DNA from: Pelobates cultripes
Taxonomy: Eukaryota; Chordata; Amphibia; Anura; Pelobatidae
Direction of reading: 5' to 3'
Length of the DNA stretch: 64,000 nucleotides
NCBI GenBank assembly: GCA_933207985.1
Contig: OW240912.1
Location: forward strand, 364,545,308 to 364,609,307
Positions 1 to 9,444 of the stretch are shown here, piece by piece. The notes beneath the pieces were generated by a model that saw only the letters and a program-made list of their open reading frames with translations, searched no databases and was not told the origin of the DNA. The position numbers were made by a program, and so were the translations under genes. Numbering within the stretch: position 1 is the first letter of the stretch; every line of letters begins with the position of its first letter.

Positions 1-130
1 CAGCTGGTTTGCAAGACTGGTCAATAGCAAGCCTCTGATTGGTCATTCCCGGCACAGACAAGAAAGAAAGGTAGGACCTGCAGTAGCTGCAAATACTAGA
101 TTTGGAAGTAGGTCAACTAAAAGTGTTCCT

Positions 131-545
131 TTCAAGGGACACTATATTCATCAGAACAACTAAAGCTTAATATAGTGGTTCTTGTGTCTATAGCCTGTCC
201 CTGCAGTGTGTGCTTTGGTGCCTAGTAACACCTCTAGTGGCAGTCACTCAGAGGCGCTTCCTAGTCTAGTGCTGCACAGTAGGCAGCACTGCCGTTCAGT
301 GTCAACATGCTCTGCATGGAGGCGCTGAACATTTCCCATAGAGATGCATGGATCAATGCATCTCTATGAGGATGCTGATTGAAACAAGGCAGCATTTTGC
401 CGCGCATGCGCAATAGCCTCTCAACGCTTTTCTATGGGGATTGGGGGAGCCAGACGCGAGACCAGCTTGGTGTAGGAAAAAGGCTGAGTGATAAAAGAGG
501 TCCAGAAACCTCAACACCCACACTGGCACTATGGTGTTCCTTTCA
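131..545 (+). mobile_element. Hairpin MITE, family B
   Basis: This non-autonomous element has degenerate termini (TTCAAGGGACACTATA at the left, TATGGTGTTCCTTTCA at the right). Its internal landmarks recur in the other family B copies of the window: the ACAACTA..TAGTGGTT terminal hairpin, CTGTCCCTGCAG, CTAGTGGCAGTCACTCAGAGGCGCTTCC, CATAGAGATGCAT and GCGCATGCGCAATAGCCTC. It codes for nothing; the reading frame that crosses it is incidental. Confidence 0.7.
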
Positions 546-744
546 GAGATTAAGAAGAAGAAATGGACTTGTATTTGCAGCTAAGCCACTACCTTCTTAC
601 CAAGGGCAGTTTTTGCACCGGTGCCCCGTGGTTTCTAGTTACGCCTCTGCACTCAAACAACAGTTTGGTGACTATTCCTCATACATTTCAAAGTTATGAA
701 AACACATGTAAATAGATATAGTATATATACACATCATATTATGG

Positions 745-1115
745 TATTATTAGCCGACTGGGGAGACCTAATGCGCATGCGTGAGAATGGCCACGATCGA
801 ATTTGTACTTCCCCTACAGGAAAGCATTAAACAATGCTTTCCTGTAGGGTTTTGGGTGACACTAGATGTCTTCCTGCATATTATGAGGACATCCAGCGTC
901 AATTAGTCGACCAAAAGTCACCTAACAACCCGCAAGTCCCTCTACTGGCTGTCTGGTAGAAAACCACTGGAGGTGGAGTTAACCCACAAAAGGTAATTAT
1001 TGAAGTTTATTAAAAACTGCAATAATTACCTTTGCAGGGATAAGGAACCTGGGAATATCCACACAGACCACTTCAATGAGCTGAAGTGGTCTGGATGCCT
1101 ATACCGTCCCTTTAA
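745..1115 (-). mobile_element. Hairpin MITE, family A, reverse, left end missing
   Basis: The right terminus ends in CCCTTTAA preceded by the family A hairpin (CAGACCACTTCAATGAGC then TGAAGTGGTCTGG). Internally it carries the paired GGAAAGCATT..AATGCTTTCC stem and the GAGGACATCCAGCGTC motif seen in other A copies. The opposite terminus is not recognisable, so the left boundary is approximate. Confidence 0.65.
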
Positions 1116-2138
1116 TCTCTTTCTTAATGGATCTAGGCACCATCTTACCCTAAAAGATTATCCCGTTAACAGTGGACACTCTCAGCCCATCACTGGTTTC
1201 CCACTGAGAAAACTGCATAAGAAAGGTACGCGTCGCTCTCAAATACTACCCTTTGGCCCAACACTGTGTGTAGGCGTGTCCTACTGATGCTACACATCAC
1301 ACTTCTTTCTATACACTCTATTCAATTAAAAAAAGCATCTTTTTTACTGCAGCATATATTAAAATATGAAGTAAAGACCATTTCAGTAAAAAAACAAAAA
1401 ACAAAACACAATAAAAAAAATAAAAAAAAATCTGACATTTAGAGCTTGAAGTTCAATGAGTAAATCCTGGAGAACCAGGACATAAGATGTTTGTTTTGGC
1501 AAGGCTAGATATTTTATAAACTAGCAGGACATAAAGCACTGTTAGCTTTTGTCAGGCAGACATATTACAATAGCTTAGTAAAAATGAAACTGCAGAAATT
1601 GTTGTCCGAAGTGTAAAAGTATGGGGGGGAGGGGAGGAATAACATAATTTATTAATATATATGAATATTTGTATTTACCTAGAGGTTGGTTTGTACAAGG
1701 TAGCAATCTTCCTATGAACTTTTCACTTCCAAGTGACAACACTATTTCAGAGATTTTAAATACTCCAGCCATGGAAATCTGAGATCTGAACTTAAAAGTG
1801 GCACTGCCAAGTATTCAAGTTCAAATTTAATGCACTAATTATTAGAAAAAAACTAAACATGCTTAAAGGGAATAGGTTGGGACTTCTTTCCATTTTATAT
1901 TCTGTTAATGACACTATATGGATTTCTATTACATAGTGTTTAAGTTACAATTTTAGTCCAAAATGGAGGCATTAAATGCAACATAAGGAACAATAACCAA
2001 CCTTACCCCAACTCTATAATGAATGGTATGCTTACCAAGATATTTTGGTAAGGACTGGCCTTAGCCCCTCTAGCCCAACCACAGCCATTTTCAGCCACAG
2101 CAGCAGCTGCTGTCCACCCCACATGCAATCAATGTGGA
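1116..2138. other. No gene seen
   Basis: AT-rich sequence with A-runs around 1390-1430 and only short incidental reading frames. I see no recognisable coding, RNA or repeat signature. Confidence 0.5.
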
Positions 2139-2558
2139 TGTAACGGACCGTTTTGCCCAAAAGAGGTTAAAAACCGTTTAGGCGATATTCCCCTTTTTCA
2201 GCTGCACCGACAGCTACTGCAAGCACCAATCTCCTGAACTGCAAACCCATGAATTCACCAACTCCCGAACTACAACCAAGGGAATACTCGAAACTCCCGA
2301 ACTGGAGACACACGAATAGCTGCTAGCAGACGAACAGGAAAAGCCCCCAAGCGGCTTACACTCCTGGCAATCAGTCTCTAACAGCATACAGTAAATCCTC
2401 CCCCAATAATGAGACGACACTTCACTTTGAGGGTTAAGCAGGAACTCTCTGTAATGGCCACACACTGGCTTTTATGCAAGTCCCCATCCCACAGGGTGGG
2501 ACACAGTACAACCAATCGCTACAGGGGAACCGTAAAACACACCCACAATTACATCACA
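2139..2558 (-). mobile_element. LTR of an ERV-like/LTR retrotransposon, minus strand
   Basis: On the minus strand this 420-bp block begins TGTGATGTAATT directly after a purine-rich tract (GACAGAGAGGAGGGA at about 2560-2575) and ends CGGTCCGTTACA, so it has TG..CA ends and a polypurine tract in the right place for a 3' LTR. A CATAAAAG TATA-like box lies near 2475 on the same strand. The internal region lies at higher coordinates. No second copy is in the window, so either the 5' part is lost or this is the 3' end of a truncated element. The family (ERV or Gypsy) is not certain. Confidence 0.55.
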
Positions 2559-3140
2559 ATCCCTCCTCTCTGTCCTGGAGATAATTGTGAAGTAATCAAA
2601 TTATCTCCAAGGACAGAGGCAAAACTCCATTAACCACATGGCAGACAAAGGACAATAAAAGACATAAAATTACATACAGTTACATTCAGTACATAAAACA
2701 TATACGTTCTACATATTCCCAGATAGCTCAGGTCTGAGCGCACATTATTAAGTGAATGGCGCTCAGACCACACGAATACAGTTTAAACGCCATGGAGCCA
2801 AAGTCTTTACACAGTCAGTTTCATGCGAATGGGCTCCATGGGATTCCTATCTGGGGTACAACACACTCAAACAAATCTACCGAACACCCGACAGAAAAGC
2901 ACGAATAAGTCTTTTCTGCAGGGAAAAAGATGTCTTTTAACATGGGGCCATAGTCCAAAGGCAGCAGGCGAGCAACCAGGCGTCTCCAGTGTACAGTGGC
3001 GAGGTTGGTTTCGCCAAAGTGGATGTAATGCAGGGCAGATAAAAAAAAAAAAAAATGCATATAAACAAAATAATAAAAGTATGCTAAAAACCTTCAAAAG
3101 GTGTGGGAGCCATGGGAGTCCTTCCTAGATGAGTCGACCT
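2559..3140 (-). mobile_element. 3' internal region of the LTR element, decayed
   Basis: This lies immediately upstream (minus strand) of the LTR. It contains the polypurine tract, a hairpin at 2577-2608, and then about 500 bp with no long frame. I cannot assign a protein domain. The upstream limit is a guess. Confidence 0.35.
2577..2608. promoter_or_regulatory. Inverted repeat beside the polypurine tract
   Basis: Perfect 10-bp arms, GGAGATAATT and AATTATCTCC, separated by 12 bp, sit just upstream of the polypurine tract of the minus-strand LTR element. The same arms occur at the same place in an unrelated-looking LTR element at 52473-52515, which suggests a conserved structure rather than chance. 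Confidence 0.6.
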
Positions 3141-3700
3141 AACCTAACCACTACTGCGGCTTTGTAGGTCCCTGGTTGGGTTGGGTATGCCTGGACACCA
3201 TAAGGCGCCTCTGGTCTTTTGGCGAATCCGGTTTCATGCTGACCCTCTCCTCCTCTTCCCCCTTCTATTCTCTCATACACTCAGGATGGGAATACACCCA
3301 GACCGGTAAAATACTTGGAGTGGACACCACAAAGCCGACATACGATCCCCACCTGGTGATTATGACATCCAGTAGATACACCACAGACGGGCCTTGATAT
3401 ACACACTCGCACCTATTATCTAAAGGTCTCAATTGCATGGGTACTAAACTGGCTTGTACTTCCTGCAATGTATTAATTATGTTTTTCTCATTCTTGTATA
3501 CCTGCACTGTAACCAATAACACCTCTGTTTATTAACTATGCATATGATGTCACCACTGTTGCTCTATTTACGGTCACACTACATACTGCACTGTTTACCA
3601 CTCAAGTTTGAATAAATAAGGGTTTTTACTCAACTCTTTCCAGGTCCAAGACCCCCTGGGTGCTGCTGGCCAACCACATCATCATCTAAGAGGTGTCACT
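3141..3700 (-). pseudogene. Unclassified degenerate sequence, possibly more of the LTR element
   Basis: A minus-strand frame of 85 codons (3265-3522) lies upstream of the LTR in the position where the last gene of an LTR element would be. It has no motif that I can name with confidence. The AATAAATAAG near 3612 on the plus strand could belong to another decayed LTR. Confidence 0.2.
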
Positions 3701-4027
3701 TCCTCATCAATAGTCCAATCCAATGCTTCACATAAAGGAGCATTGGGGACATGATGTGCATACGCTGCAAATGCCATGCATGGATCAAATCAAATGTTTC
3801 TCATATGAATCATTGAATTTAATCCCACGCATTTGAATGGATGCCAAACGTTGCATGTACAGCCAAAGGGCCTCTAGTGGCTGTCAACGTGACAGCCATT
3901 AGAAGTGTGTGTAACTCTTAAAGGTAAACATTGCCGTATCTAGAAAACGGCAATGTTTTACATTGAGTGTTTAAAACTACAGGATCACTGAGATGAAGTG
4001 GTCTGGGTACATTTAGTGGTATTTTAA
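3700..4027 (-). mobile_element. Decayed hairpin MITE, family A, reverse
   Basis: Family A landmarks in reverse order: CCTCTAGTGGCTGTCAACGTG, AACATTGCCG..CGGCAATGTT, GATGAAGTGGTCTGGGTA, ending GTGGTATTTTAA. The termini are diverged and the left boundary is approximate. Confidence 0.5.
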
Positions 4028-4609
4028 CCTCTTTTAAAAATAAAAGAAGGAAATAACAGACTTAAAAACTACTTATTTTAAATACAACATATGCAGTTTT
4101 TTTTCTATTTAATATGTCTGCAACTTCATAGAATTGCCTTTTATATCAATGTTAAAGAACTTTCATTTTATCTTTAGTCTTTTCCTACCAAGTACTTGTC
4201 ATTTAAAAATAGTATGACATATAATTCATGGGATACACAAGAGGCACATATATGTAGTTTAAAACCGTAATTTTATTTATAGGTAACTGTTCTGAGAGAC
4301 AAATGAATAAAATGTACAGAGTTTTTCATAAATGCACATCAGTTCATCCATTTTGATATTACATTCAGGATCTGAAGTATTCGGATTGCAGACAAAATAC
4401 AGATTTTGTCAAATATAGTTACATAGCTGAAAACAGATTTGCGTCCATCAATTTCAGCCTTCCTCACAATATAGTGGAGAAAAAACAAACCAAAAAAAAA
4501 CAAAAAAACACAACGACTTATGGGTATTCGCCAGGAATTGGACGGCTAATCTGGGAATGAATCTTCCTAAACATTTCATCTGATGGTATTTAGTACCCAC
4601 ATGATTAGC
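4028..4609. other. No gene seen
   Basis: AT-rich, no coding or repeat signature recognised. It forms the left flank of the LINE target site. Confidence 0.5.
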
Positions 4610-4625
4610 AGATATTCATCCTTCT
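4610..4625. repeat. Target-site duplication, 3' side of the LINE
   Basis: AGATATTCATCCTTCT, identical to 11171-11186. Its length of 16-17 bp is normal for target-primed reverse transcription by L1-type endonucleases. Confidence 0.92.
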
Positions 4626-4637
4626 TTTCAAATAATT

Positions 4638-4643
4638 TTTATT
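4638..4643 (-). terminator. Polyadenylation signal of the LINE
   Basis: AATAAA on the minus strand, about 12 nt before the element's 3' end at the target duplication. This is the expected spacing for the LINE transcript's cleavage site. Confidence 0.6.
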
Positions 4644-4818
4644 AAAGTTTTTTTTTTTGTATAACAAATGATAATAATACAAACATTGTATTAGGGGTAG
4701 GAAAGGAGGGGTAACATGGAAATGGGAAGGGGTATCCATCCATCAATGAAATAAACATATTAAAGTAGAAGGCAAAAGGAAAAATGTTTTACAACAATGC
4801 ACTTTAACAATAAATATA

Positions 4819-7800
4819 TCAAAGACCATAAACTGTTTTGATTTTTTCTTCCCATTTATCCCAGTTGTATTTTAGTATTGGGAAACCATGCATATTGGCT
4901 CTGTGTGATAGTTCATGTGCCTTATTTTCTAAAATCAAATTAAAAACTTCTCTGAGAGATGGCACATTTTGAGACTTCCAATGTCTAGGTAAACAGGATG
5001 TAGCAGCGATCAGAATGTGACCTATGATTATTTTATCTGATCTATTAACAGACTCCGGGAGTTTTTTAAATAAGGCTAGTTCCGAGGTTAAGATACTAAT
5101 GGTTCCGTTCACTTTAATAATCAGATCGTGGATCATTTTCCAATAATTAATTAACTTGGGGCAAAACCACCAGATATGAGCCATATTGCCCACTCCCCCA
5201 CAGTCTCTCCAACACCGGTCAGAATACATATTGTTCATGTTATGTAATCTAGACGGAGCCAGGTACCAGCGATATAAGATTTTATAATGATTTTCAAAAT
5301 GGTCGGTGCAGTACGAAATGCCTTTCAAACCTGTAAAGAAACCGAACCATTCTACTAAATCGTACTGGGCACCCAACTCCGTCTCCCATGACAGCATATG
5401 TTTTAATTTAACTAAGGGCTTGGCATTATGAGATAAGTAACATAAGGATATAATACCTTTACTAGCGGGGCTGTATAAAATAACTTTCTCTAAAGGAGAT
5501 ATCTCAAGTGATTTATAGTTTTTATCTGTTTCAGGTACCTGGTATAGTTCTTTCAATTTATCAATGATTATCATACATTCCAGTTCACATGCATTCGACA
5601 ATCCATACTTAAGCTTCAATTTTTCCAAAGAAAGAATAGCATTGCCATAGAAAAAATTGTCCAGATTAGTTATAGAGCAATCCTTTAATAATTCTATTTT
5701 TAAGGATGGTATATGATCTTTCAATAATTCAATAGGCATTGCTCTATATAATCTGGGAGACTGGTCATTTTTAAAAACAATGTCCCAGGCCTTAAGCGTA
5801 GTCCTGGTGGATAAAAATAATTTTGTAATTCCAGGTCTTTTCTTGGGATTTAACCAAGGTAATTCTAATAGCCTAACCGGTGAAATTTTTGATTCCTCTA
5901 TCTCCATCCATCTGGGTTTATCATCCTGGTTGTTAAAGCTCACAACCACTGCAGCGTTAGTGGCGAAATAATATTTGCGAATATCGGGGACACCGATACC
6001 GCCGTTCGATTTATGGTGCTGCAGGGAAGTGAGCCTCACTCGGGCAGGCTTGTTCCCCCATATAAATTTCAACATCGTCGAATGAACTTTATTAAAAAAT
6101 GATAATGGAATGGACAGAGGAATGGTCCTAAAAAAATATAAAAATTTTGGGAGTATCGTCATTTTAATAGATGCGACCCTCCCCAGCCATGAAAGCTCCA
6201 TCCCACCCCATCTCTCCATCTCTTTTTGTAGGTCTGACCATGCTTTCCTCAGGTTGTGATTGTGCATATTAACCAAATTTTTGCATAAATTAATGCCAAG
6301 ATATTCCATATATTCAGTTCTCCAATCAAATAAATATGATTTCTTAAGGGCAATGGTTTCCAAATTGTTTAAATGAAACGGAAGGGCTTGAGTTTTGGAC
6401 TCATTTAATTTGTAATACGATATCTCACCGAATTGAGTTAAAATATCCTTGAGGTGTCTCAAAGATTCTTTTGGGTTTTTGATAGCTACGATTATATCAT
6501 CTGCAAACAAACCAATTTTGTGAACGGATTCTTTAACCGCAATTCCTACAATTTGTGGGGTTGTCCTAATCAGTTCTGCCAGGGGTTCTATCGCTAAAAC
6601 AAACAAAATTGGAGATAAAGGGCACCCCTGTCTCGTCCCGTTGGTTAGAGAAAAAGTTTTGGATGTGAAGCCAGAAGCTGAGACATGGGCGGAGGGTGCG
6701 CAATATAACGCCTTAATTGCTGTGATAAATGATGATGGTATGTTGAACCTATCTAATGTTCTCCATAAATATCCCCAATGTATCCTGTCAAACGCTTTTT
6801 CTGCGTCTAGAGATAGAAGCAAAGAAGGCGTTTTGGTCATATTGATGTGCTGAATCAAGTTTATAAATCTTCTAGTTCCGTCTGGCGCCTGTCTATTCTG
6901 CACAAAACCTACTTGATCTTTATTAATTAACAATGGGATTAGTTTGGTTAATCTATTAGCGAGAACCTTAGAATAAATCTTTGAATCATTATTAATCAGA
7001 GAAATGGGCCTGAAGTTAGGATATCCATCGGGAGTTTTTCCCGGCTTTGGCAAAGTGACTATTCGTGCGCACAAGGACTCCTCTGGCATCTTTCCCTCTG
7101 ACTTATAGGAATTGAACAATTTAGTCATATGGGGAATTAAAATTTCTGGAAAAGTTTTATAATATAAAATAGTTAATCCGTCGGGACCAGGGGCTTTTCC
7201 AGATGGCATAAGTTTAATTGCCTCAGCTATCTCTGCTGCTGATATTTCACATTCTAAGCTTTCTAAATGTACTGGAGACAACCGAGGCAATGACACTCTG
7301 TCTAAGAATTTATCAATTATTGTTGTAGAAGGCTGGGGGAGGTCCAAATTACATTCTAAATTATAAAGTTTACTATAATACTCTGCGAACATATCACTAA
7401 TTTTAGTTGGATGAAACACTTTTTGCCCCTGATCATCAATTAAATATGCTATTTTTGATTGGGCATTCACATGCCGGAGTTTGGATGCCAAAAGAGTTGA
7501 GGCCCTGTTACCTTTTAAGTAAAATGTTTTCCTGAGACGTCTCACCATAAGAGATGTACGATCTAAATTAATTTTGTTGATTTTAGCCTTAATTTCTCCT
7601 ATCATTGCTGATAGGGAGGACGATGGACCAAATTTATTAGCTTGGTTCAAATTATACAGTTCTTTTTCCAATGTTCTTAAATTATTGCTATTAATTCTCT
7701 TCAAGTAAGACGCTCTAGAAATAAAATGACCTCTTAACACAGCCTTATGCGCATTCCAAGTCACCTCGCCAGGAACCTCGGGCGAGGCATTCTCCGAAAA

Positions 7801-8625
7801 ATAATCACACAAAGCTTTCTCCGACAGTGACTTATTCACAACATCATTTAACAAATAATCACCTAATTTCCAAGTTCTGTTAGGGGCTGATGAAACAATT
7901 TCGTCAATATGCATTATGATTGGAGCATGGTCGGACCAGTTAATGTTTAAGATATCAGATTTCAAGATGTGAGGAATTAAAGCACCCTGGACCATAAACC
8001 GGTCCAGCCTGGAATACATATTTTTAGAGACAGAATAATACGTAAAATCTCTTTCATTCTCATGCAACAGTCTCCAAGGATCGTATAAGCCACATTCAAT
8101 CATATATCTGGAGCATTTATACGCTAATCTGTCACTGTCCCCTCTAAGCTGTCGATCACGGTCTTCCCTAGCGTTATCCAACTCTCCATCCATCACAAAA
8201 TTCGTGTCACCACACATTACCAAGTTGCCTCTCACATTCTCATTCACTAAGTCCATCAATTTCCTAAAAAACTGCAACTGACCGGTGTTTGGAAAATACA
8301 TGTTCACAATAGTATATTCAATAGTATTGAGTGATCCTATCCATATTAAATACCTCCCGTCATCGTCCGTTATAACTTTGTTTGTCAAGCATGCTACATT
8401 CCTGTGAAAAAAAATCGAAGTACCTCTAGACTTGGATTTATAAGTGCAATGGTATTGAACTGGGAAAAGCTTTGACATGATTTTATGGTCTTTATCATCT
8501 TTAAAATGTGTTTCCTGTACACAAATCACATCTGATTCGTTGGATTTTGCTTCTTTGAATAATAATCGTCTCTTGTGGGCGGTGTTCAGGCCTCTCACGT
8601 TAAATGACATATATTTTAAGACCAT
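4819..8625 (-). CDS. LINE ORF2: endonuclease / reverse transcriptase
   Basis: This 1268-residue protein nicks target DNA and reverse-transcribes the LINE RNA at the nick. The N-terminus is an APE-type endonuclease: SFNVRGLN with N9, VQETH with E38, GDTNF near 140, SRLDRF near 205, and SDHAPI near 231. The RT domain spans roughly residues 460-790: PGPDGL, NFRPISL, SLDAEKAFDRI with the first catalytic Asp, NGTRQGCPLSPILF, IGLFADDI with the FADD catalytic pair near 707-710, and EYLGINL. A C-terminal Cys-His motif (C1138, C1142, H1150, C1155) is typical of L1/Tx1 ORF2. The length matches the family (about 1275 in mammalian L1). The start codon lies in ACCATGG, an ideal initiation context. There are no stops or frameshifts, so it may be functional. 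Confidence 0.95.
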   Translation of the reverse strand: MVLKYMSFNVRGLNTAHKRRLLFKEAKSNESDVICVQETHFKDDKDHKIMSKLFPVQYHCTYKSKSRGTSIFFHRNVACLTNKVITDDDGRYLIWIGSLNTIEYTIVNMYFPNTGQLQFFRKLMDLVNENVRGNLVMCGDTNFVMDGELDNAREDRDRQLRGDSDRLAYKCSRYMIECGLYDPWRLLHENERDFTYYSVSKNMYSRLDRFMVQGALIPHILKSDILNINWSDHAPIIMHIDEIVSSAPNRTWKLGDYLLNDVVNKSLSEKALCDYFSENASPEVPGEVTWNAHKAVLRGHFISRASYLKRINSNNLRTLEKELYNLNQANKFGPSSSLSAMIGEIKAKINKINLDRTSLMVRRLRKTFYLKGNRASTLLASKLRHVNAQSKIAYLIDDQGQKVFHPTKISDMFAEYYSKLYNLECNLDLPQPSTTIIDKFLDRVSLPRLSPVHLESLECEISAAEIAEAIKLMPSGKAPGPDGLTILYYKTFPEILIPHMTKLFNSYKSEGKMPEESLCARIVTLPKPGKTPDGYPNFRPISLINNDSKIYSKVLANRLTKLIPLLINKDQVGFVQNRQAPDGTRRFINLIQHINMTKTPSLLLSLDAEKAFDRIHWGYLWRTLDRFNIPSSFITAIKALYCAPSAHVSASGFTSKTFSLTNGTRQGCPLSPILFVLAIEPLAELIRTTPQIVGIAVKESVHKIGLFADDIIVAIKNPKESLRHLKDILTQFGEISYYKLNESKTQALPFHLNNLETIALKKSYLFDWRTEYMEYLGINLCKNLVNMHNHNLRKAWSDLQKEMERWGGMELSWLGRVASIKMTILPKFLYFFRTIPLSIPLSFFNKVHSTMLKFIWGNKPARVRLTSLQHHKSNGGIGVPDIRKYYFATNAAVVVSFNNQDDKPRWMEIEESKISPVRLLELPWLNPKKRPGITKLFLSTRTTLKAWDIVFKNDQSPRLYRAMPIELLKDHIPSLKIELLKDCSITNLDNFFYGNAILSLEKLKLKYGLSNACELECMIIIDKLKELYQVPETDKNYKSLEISPLEKVILYSPASKGIISLCYLSHNAKPLVKLKHMLSWETELGAQYDLVEWFGFFTGLKGISYCTDHFENHYKILYRWYLAPSRLHNMNNMYSDRCWRDCGGVGNMAHIWWFCPKLINYWKMIHDLIIKVNGTISILTSELALFKKLPESVNRSDKIIIGHILIAATSCLPRHWKSQNVPSLREVFNLILENKAHELSHRANMHGFPILKYNWDKWEEKIKTVYGL

Positions 8626-9005
8626 GGTTTATAGAACAGTAATAACTGATAAAGGGTAAAGGAACATTCAATCTTGTGAGAGTCCCAGCCACCACCTTCC
8701 AAGAGAGAAACATGCAAGTCCAACAAAGCTATTAAAGCAAACTCAAGCTGTGTGCTTGTGTGTACAGGAATAATGAGTAAACAGATGATTACAATTTGCT
8801 GATGCCACGTATTATGCATTTTTGTATGAAGCATTGCAGTGTTTCGTGGTCTAAAAACATTTCTACTGAACTTTAAATGATGAATGGACAAAAAATATAA
8901 AAAAATAAAAAAGGGGAACAAAAAACTTGGATATATACCCCTATCAGGGGTGAAACAAAAACAGTGAAAGAGGGCCATGAGGGAGAACAAAAAAAGTTTC
9001 TCCAT
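8616..9005 (-). CDS. Small open frame in the LINE inter-ORF spacer
   Basis: A 129-codon frame starts with ATG at 9005 and ends with TAA at 8616-8618, overlapping the first codons of ORF2 by about 10 nt. The predicted product is hydrophobic and Phe-rich at the N-terminus, with no known domain. It may be incidental. The stop/start overlap with ORF2 is, however, an arrangement that would suit termination-reinitiation, and no other frame in the spacer reaches ORF2. Confidence 0.2.
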   Translation of the reverse strand: MEKLFLFSLMALFHCFCFTPDRGIYPSFLFPFFIFLYFLSIHHLKFSRNVFRPRNTAMLHTKMHNTWHQQIVIICLLIIPVHTSTQLEFALIALLDLHVSLLEGGGWDSHKIECSFTLYQLLLFYKPWS

Positions 9006-9444
9006 CTCAGGGTGTTAGGCCCAGGTTGGGGGGAGAGAAGGCTACTGGGTGCAGGGGGAGCTAATGTAGGTAGTAAAAAAACAAAAAGCAACTTTTTAAA
9101 TATGGCAATTGAAAGGGTAAAAAGCACAGAACAATTAAAAAAAAAAAAAATATATAAAATAAAATAAAAAAATAATAAAATTAAATAAATATGAAATTAT
9201 ATATAAAAAAAATAAAAAAATATTTTGATTGTATAAGTATAGAAAGTTTTAAATAGAAGGATCAGTTTCTAAAATAAACCGAAAAAGGCACAGGACAAAT
9301 AACCGTTAGTGGAAGAACTCAGAAGTCTGTCATAAAAAGGAGAAACAGATCAAAATTCAAAGTAATCCCGATAAATCGCCGGACTGGAGCAGGACTCGAT
9401 GATGACCATAGAAAAGGAAGACTATGTCTCTTTGAGCTGGGATC
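8626..9444 (-). other. Long ORF1-ORF2 spacer of the LINE
   Basis: 819 nt separate the ORF1 stop from the ORF2 start, much more than the tens of nucleotides usual in mammalian L1. It is AT-rich, with A/T homopolymer runs at 9130-9230. It could hold an internal promoter, a splice site or a reinitiation element; none is identifiable by eye. Confidence 0.8.

Noticed and set aside
3265..3522. Possible envelope-like frame upstream of the minus-strand LTR
   Set aside because: Position is suggestive, but I see no diagnostic cysteine motif, fusion peptide or membrane segment; kept only as unclassified.
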